In this document: positions 1 through 10,627 of the stretch, piece after piece
Layout of the letters: every line of letters starts with the position of its first letter
Numbering within the stretch: the stretch's first letter is position 1
Origin: Limnanthes douglasii subsp. nivea
Taxonomy: Eukaryota > Streptophyta > Magnoliopsida > Brassicales > Limnanthaceae
Length of the DNA stretch: 64,000 nt
NCBI GenBank assembly: GCA_036936605.1
Contig: JAUPFV010000002.1
Coordinates: 335,395,215 to 335,459,214 of the forward strand
Direction of reading: 5' to 3'
Translations under genes and position numbers: made by a program
Notes under the pieces: generated by a model
Database searches by the model: none
Told to the model about the DNA's origin: nothing
What the model saw: only the letters and a program-made list of their open reading frames with translations

Positions 1-134
1 GCATCTTTCTTGCGACTATAATACCTCTTCGAAATTCCTAAGAACAATAACAATACATGTAAAAAATTAATATAAGTTATCAAAGATCAGAAGTAAAGAT
101 GAGAAAACTTACTATTACTTCTCCAAACAAGGTT
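1..134 (-). pseudogene. 3' part of Tat-type antisense ORF, cut by copia insertion
   Basis: Seen: on the minus strand the reading frame that enters the copia element at 4869 resumes at 134. If one copy of the 5-bp duplication is counted, the frame stays open to 113, where a splice donor (GTAAGT) follows. An acceptor (TTCTTAG) ends at 38 and the open frame continues from 37 to the window edge. This gives a 75-nt GT-AG intron (38-112) between exon pieces 113-134 and 1-37, in phase. Both exon pieces are rich in basic residues. Inference: this is the downstream part of the same gene annotated at 4869-6146, a gypsy-associated antisense ORF. The gene leaves the window on the left. The exon structure is predicted, not proven. 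Confidence 0.5.
130..134. repeat. Left target-site duplication of copia element
   Basis: AGGTT lies immediately before the 5' LTR and is repeated exactly at 4869-4873 immediately after the 3' LTR. Five base pairs is the usual duplication length for Ty1/copia integrase. Confidence 0.9.
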
Positions 135-434
135 TGTCATAAGTTAGTGCACTCTTTACTAATGTAATCTCAGTTACAAGAAGTAGAGAGACAGACAGAC
201 AGTTTACACATAGTTCCCAAAGAAGCAGACAGTTCCCAAATAGTTCCCAAATAGTTCCCAATTATTAAATAAAGCTAGTGGAGTTGTGGAAATTATACTA
301 GAAGTCTGAAAGTCTCCAATTACTAAATGATGTTGGTAGAGTAGTGGGAATCATATTTTTCTACAAGTATTGAACTCGTCTGTTTCATTCTTTAAGTAAT
401 AAAATCAAACATCCGATATGTTAAAATTGTTTCA
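135..434 (+). repeat. 5' LTR of copia element
   Basis: 300 bp, TGTC...TTTCA. It aligns end to end with 4588-4868. It carries an internal duplication of an AGTTCCCAAATAGTTCCCAA-like block (about 205-265) that is shorter in the 3' copy. The TATATAA-like box of the 3' LTR (about 4793-4799) is changed to TCTACAA here (about 359-365), which would weaken the promoter of this copy. Confidence 0.92.
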
Positions 435-446
435 TGGAATCAGAGC
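435..446 (+). other. Primer-binding site (initiator Met tRNA type)
   Basis: TGGAATCAGAGC directly follows the 5' LTR. The classical plant copia site complementary to the 3' end of initiator tRNA-Met is TGGTATCAGAGC, so one base differs. Confidence 0.85.
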
Positions 447-559
447 AAAGTCTCTCCATATCAAGTGTTTAATTTTACTACCAAGTGAAATTAGAAAAAA
501 ATCATGTCAAGTGTTATTAGTTTTATATAAATATGAATGAAATTAATTAAGCTTCTATT

Positions 560-1371
560 ATGTCTACAGAGAAGCTTGTTGGAACAAATTACCAATATTT
601 GCGGTTGTGTATGGAGGCTTTCCTTCAAGGATAAGATTTATGAGATCTTGTTTTCGGTACCGAGACACTTCCTAGTGATACTCCGAAAAACGTTGAGTTA
701 AAGAGGAAATGGAAAGTAAGGTGCGTAAAGGATTTATTCGCGTTGAGAACTTTGATAAAAAAAAGTTTATTGATCATGATCGTGCATTGGATTCTCCAAT
801 GGATATCTGGGATACTTTTGATAGGTTATTTACCGAGAAAAATACTATACGTCTTCAGTAGCTTGATAATGAGCTTGAATCTTTAATCCAAGGTAATATG
901 TCAATCTCTGATTACTTTCTTAAAGTCAAGAATGTATGTTCGGAAATTTCAGGTTTGGATAGTGATGAACCTATTGGTTATGCAATGCTAAGACGTTATT
1001 TGAGTTGTGGATTACGACCCGACTTAATGTCGTTTATATCATCACTACAAGGACGGGTTAAGAAACCATCAATTTTTGAGTTAGAGAACCTACACTCTAA
1101 GCATGAAGCATTGGTTAAACAAATGCTTGGTAAGTATTTTACTGATGTTGAAGATACATTCTTTACTAAAGACAAGTCAAGATGAAAAAACACACAAAAT
1201 AATTTTCAAAATGCTGGTAAGCAGAAAAGGAATGAGGGGGAGTCAACAAACCACTTTAAACTGACATATTTTTTATGTGGAAGGACTAGACACATGAAGT
1301 CGGATTGTCGTGCAAAACTTGTTTGTAAGAATTTTGGTAAACCAGGCCACATTAAACCGAATTATTATTAG
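560..1371 (+). pseudogene. copia gag (UBN2-type) with two zinc knuckles
   Basis: The start ATG at 560 opens a gag-like N-terminus (MSTEKLVGTNYQYLRLCMEA). Its frame is interrupted by a stop about 25 codons in and continues with shifts through the open stretch at 898-1185, which resembles the gag polyprotein domain of plant copia elements. At about 1270-1371 two decayed CCHC knuckles follow, the first reading FLCGRTRHMKSDC, the second with CKNFGKPGHIKPNYY in which the first and last zinc ligands are altered. Gag would form the virus-like particle that packages element RNA. This copy cannot make a full-length product. Confidence 0.8.
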
Positions 1372-1540
1372 AAAATTGTCAAATCATATACAAATGTTGC
1401 ACATGATGATGAAGATAGCAATGAACTACATTGGGAAAATTATCTCTCAATTGAGATTATTAATCAACCGGATAACATGGCTTCTGCTACATATCGATCT
1501 GAAAAGAATCGGAGGTTAATACTAGTAGTATTGACTACAA

Positions 1541-1860
1541 GAATGAGTGGATCGTTAATTCGGGTTGTTCACATCATGCTACCGGTAATGCTTCTATAAT
1601 TTCTGATATTCGTCATCATTTGAGAAAACGAGTAATTGTGACAGTGGACAACTCATTAAATCCTATAGTGAATAAGGTGATTTCAATGTGAAGGCTACCA
1701 ATTCAAATGATGAAAGTCTTACATTTGAAAGCGTATACCAAGTATCGGGTTTAAAAAGAATCTTGCTTCTCTCAGATCACTAATTCCTGTAAGTATGTTT
1801 TATTTGGACAAAATGATGTTCAGATTCTTGATGATTATAAAATCATTGATGCTAATGTAT
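1541..1860 (+). pseudogene. copia aspartic protease, catalytic Asp lost
   Basis: A short protease core is visible around 1541-1600 with WIVNSGCSHHATGN. Plant copia elements have WI-DSG-(A/C)S/T-HH here; the catalytic Asp of DSG is Asn (GAT to AAT). The frame also shifts downstream. The protease would process the Gag-Pol polyprotein; this copy should be inactive. Confidence 0.75.
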
Positions 1861-1934
1861 TATTCACCAGAAGAAAGGCAAACTCTTTATACGTTTTATC
1901 TGCAAGTGAGGGGCATGTAGAAAAGACAAGTAAA

Positions 1935-2900
1935 AGACAACAATTTCACTTTGGTATGCTCCACTCGGACATGTTGGTAATCAATTATTGCAAAAAATAT
2001 CAACTAATAGATTACTTGAAGGACTCCCATTATTCAAATTAACACATCAGGATGTCATTTGTGCTGGCTGTCAATATGGTAGGTCACATCGACTCCTTTT
2101 TCAAAAATCTTTGAACCGTGCATCATCGATGTTTGAGGTTGTACATTCTGATCTCATCTGTCCTATAAGAACACCAAGTTTTAGTGGTTTCCTTTATATG
2201 ATGGTTATTGTTGATGATTTCTCTCGTTATAGTTGGGTGTATTTCTTGAAAGACAAAGGCGAATCTTTCATGCACTTTGTTCATTTCAAACAAATGGTTG
2301 AGAAGCAATTCAGGTATTTTCTGAAGTGTTTGCGTACCAATAATGAGGGTGAATTCCAGTCACATAAATTTTCCGAATTCTGTCGCAAACATACTATTCA
2401 TTGACAACTAACATGCTCGGATACCCCACAACAGAATGGAGTCAACGAACGTAAAATAGCACATCTTACAACAATAACTCTGCCATGACTGTACGATAAG
2501 AACCTTCCTCAAGAGCTGTGGGCGGTTATGCAGTGTGCTTGTCATGTGATAAACTGATTGTCTCTTGGCCAGGTACATCAAAATCTCCTTTTCAGTTGCT
2601 ATATATTATCAAACCTAATATGAGTTACTTTAGAATCTTTGGGTGTCTTAGATATGTACATATAGCCAAGTAAAATCGAACTAAGCTTGATCTGAAAGCA
2701 AAGAAATGTGTATTTGTTTGTTATGACGTGAACAGAACATGATGGAGATGTATGGATCCTAGAAGATGGTGAATTTTCTTGATGCTGTTTTCGACGAGGT
2801 TTCTAAATTTTACCCAACTGTTGGTCCGGAAGAAACCTCTCTATTTATGCCATTTGTTGAAACTGATCCTGAGCCGATCTCTACTCAAGACGAACTCAGC
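1935..2900 (+). pseudogene. copia integrase, degenerate
   Basis: The open stretch 1988-2404 gives the HHCC zinc region (CAGCQYGRSHR), a GAG-pre-integrase segment, and the rve core. The core has the first acidic residue in VHSD and the aromatic-rich FSRYSWVYFLKDK block. The second catalytic Asp, expected in LRTDNGGEF, is Asn (LRTNNEGEF). The third, Glu, is kept after a stop in QQNGVNERK near 2432. Further decayed integrase and linker follows to about 2900. Integrase joins element cDNA to the host chromosome; this one should be inactive. Confidence 0.82.
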
Positions 2901-2959
2901 GAGCGGGGGATTTCAGAATTTTATGGTCTTAATAATTAGCCCACAAGGATAAATCGTAT

Positions 2960-4600
2960 TGCAGAGAACTACAAGACCTATGAAACCACCTATTTATTTA
3001 AAGGATTATGAAGTTCAAGCGAACCAATGTACTATCACTTCTTACTTTTTGTTAGAAGACATGCTGGAAAACGATTTTTTTTCCTATATTGATGCTCAAG
3101 GGTAGTCAGAATGGGAGAATGCAATGAAAGATGAAATTGCAGCCTTGGACACAAATTTTACTTGGCTTCTTGTACCGAAACTGAAAGATTGTGCACTTGT
3201 TACATGCAAATGGGTTTACAAATTAAAGAATGCAGCAGATGGAAGCGTTTCTAGACACAAAGCTCGTCTAGTTTCTTGTGGTTTCTCTCAACAATATGGT
3301 TTTGTTTATGAAAAAACGTTCATCCCAGTTGCAAAGATGGTAACAATTCGTACAATTATTTCTCTGGCAGTAAACAAAGGTTGGACTCTTTAGCAATTCG
3401 ATGTAAAGAATGTGTTCCTCTATTACGAATCGGATCGGGATATATATATGGAACAACCACTTAGTTTTATTTCAGAAGAATTTCCAGAATATGTTTGCAA
3501 ACTTAAGAAAGCACTCTACAGTCTCAAACAGGCACCTTATGCGTGGTATTTTGGGGTTATTATCCTTCCGATTCAGATCCAAGCCTCTTTGTGAAAATTG
3601 ATGGAATTTTAAATACTATGATTCTTCTTTACGTTGATGATATGATTATTACGGGTAATAATTCAACTGAAATCAAACAACTAAAGGAGGATTTATCTAC
3701 TCGTTTTAAGATGAAAAACTTGGGCAAAGCTCATTATTTCCTTGGTTTAGAAGTTGAAGAAGCAGATGACTATTTTCTATCACAAAGAAGTTATGCTACT
3801 AAGCTGTTAACACGATTTGGTATGGAAAATGAAAACTATAAAACTACTCCAATAGATCCAGGTCTAAAATTACACAAGAATGAAGGTGAATTATTAGATG
3901 ATGTGACTGAGTATCGCAAAATTGTGGGTTGTGTTCTATACTTAACAGTAACTCGTCCGCATGTTACTTTTTCTGTTGGAATAATATCTCAATTTATAAA
4001 TCAACCATGTGTTGGTCATATGGATGCTGCAAAACAAATTCTTCGATATGTGAAAGGAACTTAGAGTATGGGTTGATGTATCAAATGAATACAAGGTTCC
4101 GTTTACGTGGGTTTGTTAATGCTGATTGGGCAGGAAATGTGAATGATAGACGGTCCACTTCAGGTTAATACTTCAATAATGGTTCAACAACTATCTCTTG
4201 GTGCAGTAAAAAGCAAGACACAATGGCATTATTAACAGCTGAAGCTGAATATGGTGCAGCCACATTAGCTTCCCAAGAGTGTATTTGGCTTACAAGACTT
4301 CTTGAAGAAGTCAATCAGCTGCTACACCTTCATATTTCCATTTTTTACAACGAAAGTGCTATTAAACTTGATGGAAATCGTGTACTTCATGCTCGCACAA
4401 AACACATTGATACTCGCCATAATTTTTTAAATCAAGAGAAGGTACTTAATCAAGAAATTGAGTTGAAATCTATACGGACAAATGAGCAGGTTGCTGATAG
4501 CCTAACTATGGGTCTTCCCAAATCGAAGTTTGAAGAGTTCAGAGGAGCTCTCGGTCTAGGTGATCGAAACAATACACTAAGGAGGAGTGTCACAAGTTAG
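2960..4600 (+). pseudogene. copia reverse transcriptase and RNase H
   Basis: RVT_2-type RT starts around 2960. It shows WVYKLKNAADGS (about 3210), the KARLVSCGFSQQYG block, a stop at 3391, and LKKALYSLKQAPYAW before a frameshift near 3540. The catalytic YVDDM box at about 3631 is intact. The linker region has YRKIVGCVLYLTVTRP. RNase H follows with NADWAG (about 4120), AEAEY (about 4240) and DTRHNF (about 4410), so its catalytic acids are present. The terminal stop is at 4598, overlapping the 3' LTR start. At least four stops or shifts break the frame. This is the best-preserved part of the element. Confidence 0.88.
4581..4587 (+). other. Polypurine tract of copia element
   Basis: GGAGGAG lies directly before the TGTC start of the 3' LTR, the expected primer position for plus-strand DNA synthesis. 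Confidence 0.8.
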
Positions 4601-4868
4601 TGCACTCTTTACTCATGTAATCTCAGTTACAAGTAGCAGACAAACAGATCCCACATAGTTCCTAAAGAAGTACACAGTTCCCAAATAGTTCACAACTATT
4701 AAATGATGCTAATGGAATAGTGGAAATTATACTAGATATCCAAAAGTCCCCAATTACTAAATGATGTTAGTGGAGTAGTGGGAATCATATTTTTATATAA
4801 GTATTGAACTCGTTTGTTTCATTGTTAAAGTATTAAAATCTAACTTTTTGTTTGTTAAAATTGTTTCA
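4588..4868 (+). repeat. 3' LTR of copia element
   Basis: 281 bp, TGTCACAAG...TTTCA, collinear with the 5' LTR. It retains a TATATAA-like box near 4793. It is followed by AGGTT (4869-4873), the right copy of the target duplication. Confidence 0.92.
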
Positions 4869-4873
4869 AGGTT
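4869..4873. repeat. Right target-site duplication of copia element
   Basis: AGGTT, identical to 130-134. Confidence 0.9.
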
Positions 4874-6146
4874 AAGTTTGGAAGGGTTCTCCTTGAATAT
4901 TGCTTTCCCATTCTCCCAAACTCCAGATATGAAGACAAACCTTTGCTTCCAGAATTTTTCAGGTTCGAGTAGATCTTCGATTATTTTGAAGCCATCCACC
5001 AGTGTTAGATAGAAGAAGGGCATCACCGGTCCCTTCGAAAGACCATTCATGGCGATGAAGTCTTTGATGTAGAGAGATGTTTTGTTTAATCTCGAAGCTA
5101 TAATCACTCACAAGAGTGTGAAACACAAATTTGGTGTTTTTGTGTAAGACGGAGGACCAAGAGTTTGAAGTACTCCACTATCATTGGATCTAGTGAGAAC
5201 CGAAGACCCCAATTGATTATCTCAAGATAAAGCGTCAATTCATCTTCTCTACAATCAAGTGGAATCTCCCCCTCTTTTGGTAGTCGAAGCGTTATGTTGT
5301 CTAACATTCCCCATTGCATTTTTAGACGACCGAATTGAGCTTCAATATAATTATACATGGCACGTTTTCAGCGCCATGATGTATTCGGGGCGGAGTGGTT
5401 TCAAGTTCCCACTAACCGAGGTAGCAACATCCTCAACAAGTTCAACTAAAGCCTTCTTTTCTTTTTTCTCAGGTGCTCATTTGTTTAAAGCATCATCTTC
5501 AATATAAGATGCTGGACCACTCCTTTTAACATCAATATTTGACATAGTTGCCTCTGAATCAGCTTCTTCTTCTGAAGTTTTGTCTATTGGTAGAGAAGGG
5601 TTCGGGTTCGACGTTGGATTTTCTTCTTGAGTATTCGAGTGAGTTTGTTGTGAGTCCATGTTGGTCTCAACAATCACCATCAGGGAATATATGGTTAAGT
5701 ATAGTTATTTTTTATGTTTCGAGTATTATTTTTGGAAGAATTTTGTAATGTATTGTCAGCCTCGAGGTCTCCCATAGCTATGAATGCTTTCTTTTTAACG
5801 TGAAAAATTTGGGAGTAATAAGATTTTGGTTGAAACTGAGGAGTCTCCTTTCTTAATGTTCGAGATGGATCAGAATTGGTGCGTGATGAAACTTATTCTG
5901 ATCTTCTGTGAGTAGATGATCTTTGTGTTACTTTGCGATTCTTCTAAAGAGAAGTAGATGTGGAGCCAGAAACTGTTGGCGACGAATTTTGAGGCACTGA
6001 TTGTGAGGAATTTGCTGGTAAAAGGTGTTGAAGTTGTTGTGGTGAAGAAAATTGGTGAGGAGATTGAGGTGAATAGTTTCTTTATGGGTTGGATGAACTT
6101 TAAAACTCATGGGAACTTTTATTGGGATTGAAGATACCATAAACAA
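4869..6146 (-). pseudogene. Antisense ORF of a Tat-type gypsy element (PF04195-like)
   Basis: Read right to left: a Ser/Gln/Pro-rich segment (about 6100-5940), a further broken stretch to about 5750, then an acidic Ser/Thr-rich segment from an ATG near 5680. After an in-frame stop near 5477 the same frame resumes to about 5360. A frameshift leads to a conserved block (5358-5104) with LYLEIINWGLRFSLDP, and another shift leads to 5104-4869 with KQRFVFISGVWENG. This order matches, from memory, the plant 'putative gypsy type transposon' family (PF04195), where a GLR(F/L)PL(H)P block is followed by WFFVSG-WEF. Known: Tat-lineage elements (Grande, Retand and relatives) carry an antisense ORF between pol and the 3' LTR; the LTR-like end at 7028-7316 fits. 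The function of such ORFs is unknown. The copia insertion separates this part from 1-134. Confidence 0.55.
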
Positions 6147-7010
6147 TAGTTTTAATTGAGAATTAAGGTGAATAGTCTATTATCCCTGCAACTTTATATT
6201 CAACAACTCTCTCACTAATGCATAAGTAATTGTAGATGCGAAAAATTGATTATTTAGTAGCTGGGGATTTTTTTCATAAACTAAAAAGAAGAAGGATCTT
6301 CAAGATTAGTTCAATTGTTTAAAGGTTATCTGGAAAAAGATGAGTTTTTCGACAAAGGTAGCCAAAAAATTGGGATTTTAGATGAGGATAGCAAATAAAT
6401 TAAGTCTGAGGTGAAGGCAGTTGGGGATTTTCTAAGCCAAATGCAACTTTCTCTCATTAGAAGGTATCTGTGTTTCACAAATAATGAGTGAAAAACGTAT
6501 TTATAAAGGAGAGGAGAAACAGAAAGTGGTTAGAGAAGTTGTAGAGGTGATGATGACTATTGGGTAGAAAGAGGGAATGTCAAACGGTTACTTGTAAAGG
6601 AATAATGTGACACATGTTAGTTATTAGACCTAATGGCAGGCCTAGTGGGTCATTGCATGTGTATTAGACCATTCCAAACGTTTCCAACGATTATGGAAAT
6701 GCTAGCTAATGATTCTATGTATATTAGAAGTATGAACAAATGGTCAAGTCGGCTCCGAAGGGAACATGAATACAAGTTTATTCGAGGAAGACAAATATAT
6801 AACCTAGCGTTCTTAAATCAGTTGACAGATGATTTTTATTCGAGGAAAAATATGAATGTGTATTTATTCGAGGATAACAAGTGTAGGGACAAATCCTTTT
6901 GGCAAGGAGATGAGAAGATCTAATTCGAAGAAAATCATATTATGGAAATTAATAGTTTTTACCTACCATGATTTCCGATGATTACTAGTTCTTATTCACT
7001 CGCCTTCATA
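6147..7010. other. Spacer without recognisable gene
   Basis: Upstream of the antisense ORF and before the polypurine tract. One open stretch (6633-6923, plus strand, 96 codons) was not recognised and shows no domain. Position fits the untranslated spacer between antisense ORF and 3' LTR of a Tat-type element. Confidence 0.4.
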
Positions 7011-7014
7011 AAAA

Positions 7015-7023
7015 CTTGGGGGG
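7015..7023 (+). other. Gypsy-type polypurine tract
   Basis: CTTGGGGGG followed by CTAT and then a TG dinucleotide. AACTTGGGGGG just before the 3' LTR is a common arrangement in plant Ty3/gypsy elements. Confidence 0.55.
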
Positions 7024-7027
7024 CTAT

Positions 7028-7316
7028 TGATAAGGATATGAAATGTTGGGGACCTAAATGTAATACAAGTAAGGTTGTATGTGATTAATTGTGTAGTATA
7101 AAAAACGTATTTAAGCTACTTGTAGATATAAATATCTAAAGTGAAATTTACCCATTTGATATAACTTATTAAGTTAAACTAAGTCTGACATGCCAATAAA
7201 TAAAGGTTGAGGCAATGAATAAAGGGTGACACTTTATTATTATACTGAGATTACGTTTTCTCTTACTTTCTCTCTCTACAATTAAGCTCTCTCTTTTACT
7301 TTCTTCTCAAGAAACA
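7028..7316 (+). repeat. LTR-like 3' end of gypsy element
   Basis: It begins TGATAAGG just after a G-rich polypurine tract and ends AAACA. Inside are TATA-like boxes (AGTATAAAA near 7096, GATATAAATA near 7125) and pyrimidine-rich CTCTCTCT stretches near 7260-7310. No second copy of this LTR is in the window, so both ends are inferred. The element body would extend left beyond the window. Confidence 0.4.
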
Positions 7317-7339
7317 AGATTTACACATAACATTTTTAA

Positions 7340-7930
7340 TTTTTTAGAACTACATATTTACAACCATAATTTGAAACTAAAAATAAAAAAACATATATAT
7401 TTCACTTTTTATAGATAAACAGCACGAAATTCATGAGTGATATGTTTGTAGATTTTTTTTGCAATGTTAAAATTACAACTAAATTGTCCATAATTTTAAA
7501 ACTAAATAACATTTCATTTCGTAATCAAAATTACGCGTAATTCTGTAACTGAACAACAATTTATTTTTTAAACTTATTGTACAATAAACGTTATATGTAA
7601 TTCTGTAACTCAATCTAAAAAAATCACTACAAAAATACACATTTTTTGTGACTATAAAAAAGTTAGTTGTTTCACACTCAATTAATACTTATTTTTTACA
7701 AACAAAATCAGACTTATTTAGCAAACAAAGTCCTATTTTTGTAATTATTTTATTCTTAATTCCACATCACATTTGTAAGTATTTTCACAACTAAACAATA
7801 ATTATTTTTCACAACCAAATTAAACATAATTTTGAAACTAAACAGTAGTTGCATTTTTGCAACCAAATTACAAGTGATTTCGCAACTAAACAACAACTTT
7901 TTTCCGCAATCAATTTATACTTCCTTTTGG
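7340..7930 (+). repeat. Array of degenerate ~48-bp repeats
   Basis: Successive units resemble TTTTNNCAACCAAATTA followed by CATAATTTTGNAACTAAACA. Good units start near 7470, 7519, 7565, 7780, 7830 and 7880. Spacing is irregular and copies are diverged. Such arrays are typical of subterminal regions of DNA transposons (CACTA or MULE), which fits the CACTA-like terminus inside it. Confidence 0.55.
7625..7635 (+). mobile_element. Possible CACTA-type terminus
   Basis: CACTACAAAAA at 7625-7635 matches the usual start of plant CACTA (En/Spm) terminal inverted repeats. It is followed by ATACACATTTTTTGTGACT, with subterminal repeats downstream. No convincing opposite terminus was found, so this may be a relic end or chance in AT-rich repeats. 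Confidence 0.3.
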
Positions 7931-10110
7931 AACTTAAAAAAAACTAAAAATATATTTTATGGATCTAGTTTTGCTTGTCTTAAAAAAACATGAATAGTAT
8001 TACCATATTGTTTTGGACCTATGGTTTAAGAAACATGTAAACTACCGATAATACCCAACCAAGTTAGCCACTAGCACATAATATCAAAAATTGCTACCAA
8101 TACATACATGGACCATAATATTGGACACAAATATCTTATAAATATAAGTACACTATTATAGGCGACCACACGTCATTTGAACCAAAAAAATTAGATACTC
8201 TCTGTTTACAGTCCATTTTTCCTCTTAAAACCACGAAAATAATACATATGAAGTTACAATAAACTTCGATATGAATTGTAATTCATTGTTAGAAGACCGA
8301 TTGGAAGCTCCCGCCTGTATTCAAAGTATGAGTCTCTCTATTTGACCTCTATTTCAAGCACAAACGTCTCTCTTCGACCTTTATTCGAAACAAGCGTCTT
8401 TAAAATTCAGAAATTAACAAGTTATCTATGATTTTCTGTACATAGAATGGTTTAGGTTTAGTTTTCAAGTCTTTAAAATGATAAATATGTTTCTAGTTGG
8501 GGTTTAGTAATAAAATATACCTTCAAATTAACATTTTTGTTAAACCAAGGTTTGAAAGTATAAGAACCTCGGTTTTTTTTGCATTTTATGTGTTGTATTT
8601 TGATAATTTGATTATAATATATTGTCTAATATCCTATTGGTTCATGTTTTGGGTGACCATTACTCGTTATTTCAAGCATAAAGTTGAAATAACACCACGT
8701 TCTGCATCTTTATCGCATGTCCACAACACATCTTGTATTATTTTTCAGGTTGTGGTTTGTTTTTACATGTGAATTGTATAGTCCCACGTGTTTATATGCA
8801 TGATATGTTTATTTTTAAGAAGCCTCATATGTCTATATTGTCTATTAATTCTGGTCTTGTATAGTTTTGCTAACTTACTACGGTTTCTCCTATTTATCCA
8901 CACGTCTTGTCTTGTTTGTTATATATGGTCTCGTTTTTTCTTATAACTGGTCATGTATTTTATTGTAGGATAAAATATCTCTCAAAGTATTTTTTTAAGA
9001 TATGGTCTAGTTATGATACTAAATTTTATTAAAGAGAAGAATGACAGTCTTATCGATGAACACATCGAAGTTGCAAAGGAACTTCATTCGATACAATTTT
9101 GAAAGTTTCTTACAATCTTTGGAATTAGGTTTTATAAATCCAAATTTTTTTATCAAATAATAAAAGAGATCATAAAGACATACTCAATAGAAGAAAACAC
9201 TTTCCTCATCTAAATATTTTAAACTAACCACAACAAATGTGAAGGTTATCTTTCGTTTGAAACACTAAAACGAGAAAATTCTTTTAAACCTCAAATGAGG
9301 CTTTATAATTCGATACAACGATGGTTAAGAAAAAGAGTCCATGAAGATCAAAGTATTATTTTTGGACAAAAATTCAAGAAAAGTAGGAAAAATAAAAGAA
9401 AAGACAATATCAAATACTTTGATAAAGGTATTGTTTCATCATTGGTATTACATATTTTTTGTTGGAGATGAGTTTGGTCAAGTAGCACATGGTTTGTTTG
9501 CAGTCGTCTCGCCTGGTATGCATGCAGTAGTCACGCATGGTTTGTTTGTATTAGTAACACTATGTATAATAGTAATTTCTTATCATTGTTTTGTGTTTTA
9601 TCGGATGCAATAGACAAAGCAATTTGTGGAGGGAGGGGAAGATCAAGGTGTTAAGGATGTGGTTATTTTGTTGTCATGTTTATATACTCGGCAATATTCT
9701 ATTTAGTATTAGGATATGTGCTTGGTACAACATTTGTTTTTTATGTCAAATAATGTCAAAAAATAAAAAAACTATGATTGGTCTGGAGCAATTAAGAAGA
9801 AGCTACACAGATCAATTCGAACATGTGTACTTTAAAAACATGGTAGAGTTATTGGATGTGCCGTATTTTTAGTGGTTAACGCATTTCTACATAATTAAAC
9901 AAGTAAAGAATAGTTGTAATAATGCTAATATAATTTTTCATGCAGCTATTCATCATAGAGCATACAACCATTGCGCAAAAAAGAAGCAAGGGCCAACATG
10001 ATTCCAAGATATTACAAATGGTAGGGATTAGAGTCAAAGTCATCAAAATTGGATTTAATTAAAATATTAAACCAACTCAAAGATGACGCGGTATCGTATA
10101 TTTTAGTTGC
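7931..10110. other. AT-rich region without recognisable gene
   Basis: Two open stretches (9341-9613 and 9591-9872, plus strand, overlapping in different frames) show no known domain. They may be eroded coding sequence of the element that holds the proline-rich gene and the MULE transposase. A repeated phrase of the type CACATGG/CATGGTTTGTTTG occurs at about 9486-9546. Confidence 0.35.
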
Positions 10111-10500
10111 ACTAATATCATGTATTTTATTTAATCTAGTCTCGTGTATTTTATTTAATCCAAACGGGAATGTTCTTTTTATATTAGGATCACATGTTTA
10201 ATTGTACTAGTATTACGTATTTTATTTGATCCATAATTACATGTTTTACATCAAGATCACATGTTTAACTGTACTAGTCTCGCGTATTTTATTTGATCCA
10301 GACTCGCATGTAGTTCTTTTCGCGAAGATTGCATGTTTAATTACACTAGTATCGCTCATTTTATTTGATCAAGAAAAGCATGTAATTTTATTCATCATGA
10401 TTGCATGTTTAATTGCTCCAGTCTTCCGTATTTTATTTTATCCAGATTGGCATGTAGTTGTTCCACCAGGATCGCATGTTTAATTGCACTTGTCTGGTAT
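10111..10500 (+). repeat. Tandem repeat, ~67-72 bp unit, five to six copies
   Basis: Unit starts of type ATCACATGTTTAATTG occur at 10189, 10256, 10328, 10400 and 10471 (spacing 67, 72, 72, 71). Each unit continues with CTAGTNTCGCGTATTTTATTTGATCC and a CATGTAGTT-like tail. Partial units precede from about 10111. Copies differ at many positions, so the array is old. Confidence 0.8.
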
Positions 10501-10627
10501 GATGTGGTTGAACTAGTATTCCACGTAGTATTTTTGACATAGTCTCGTATTATTTACTAAATTATTATCATTTTATAAATTTTGGAAGGTGAAATAATCC
10601 TAACAGCTGAGGATATAAGTGCATTAG

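Larger units (their letters stand above)
135..4868 (+). mobile_element. Complete Ty1/copia LTR retrotransposon, defective
   Basis: A 4734-bp element bounded by two related LTRs (135-434 and 4588-4868), both starting TGTC and ending TTTCA, with a perfect AGGTT duplication outside. Internal order is primer-binding site, gag, protease, integrase, RT and RNase H; integrase before RT defines Ty1/copia. A polypurine tract sits directly before the 3' LTR. The frame is broken by many stops and shifts, and the protease and integrase have lost catalytic aspartates, so it cannot act autonomously. The LTRs differ by substitutions and by an extra TAGTTCCCAA-type block in the 5' LTR, so the insertion is not recent. 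Confidence 0.93.

Noticed and set aside
6633..6923. 96-codon plus-strand frame as a gene
   Set aside because: No recognisable domain, lies in the spacer before a polypurine tract, and has no supporting promoter or conserved motif.
7340..7930. CRISPR-like array
   Set aside because: Repeats are degenerate, spacing irregular, and the context is a plant nuclear transposon region.
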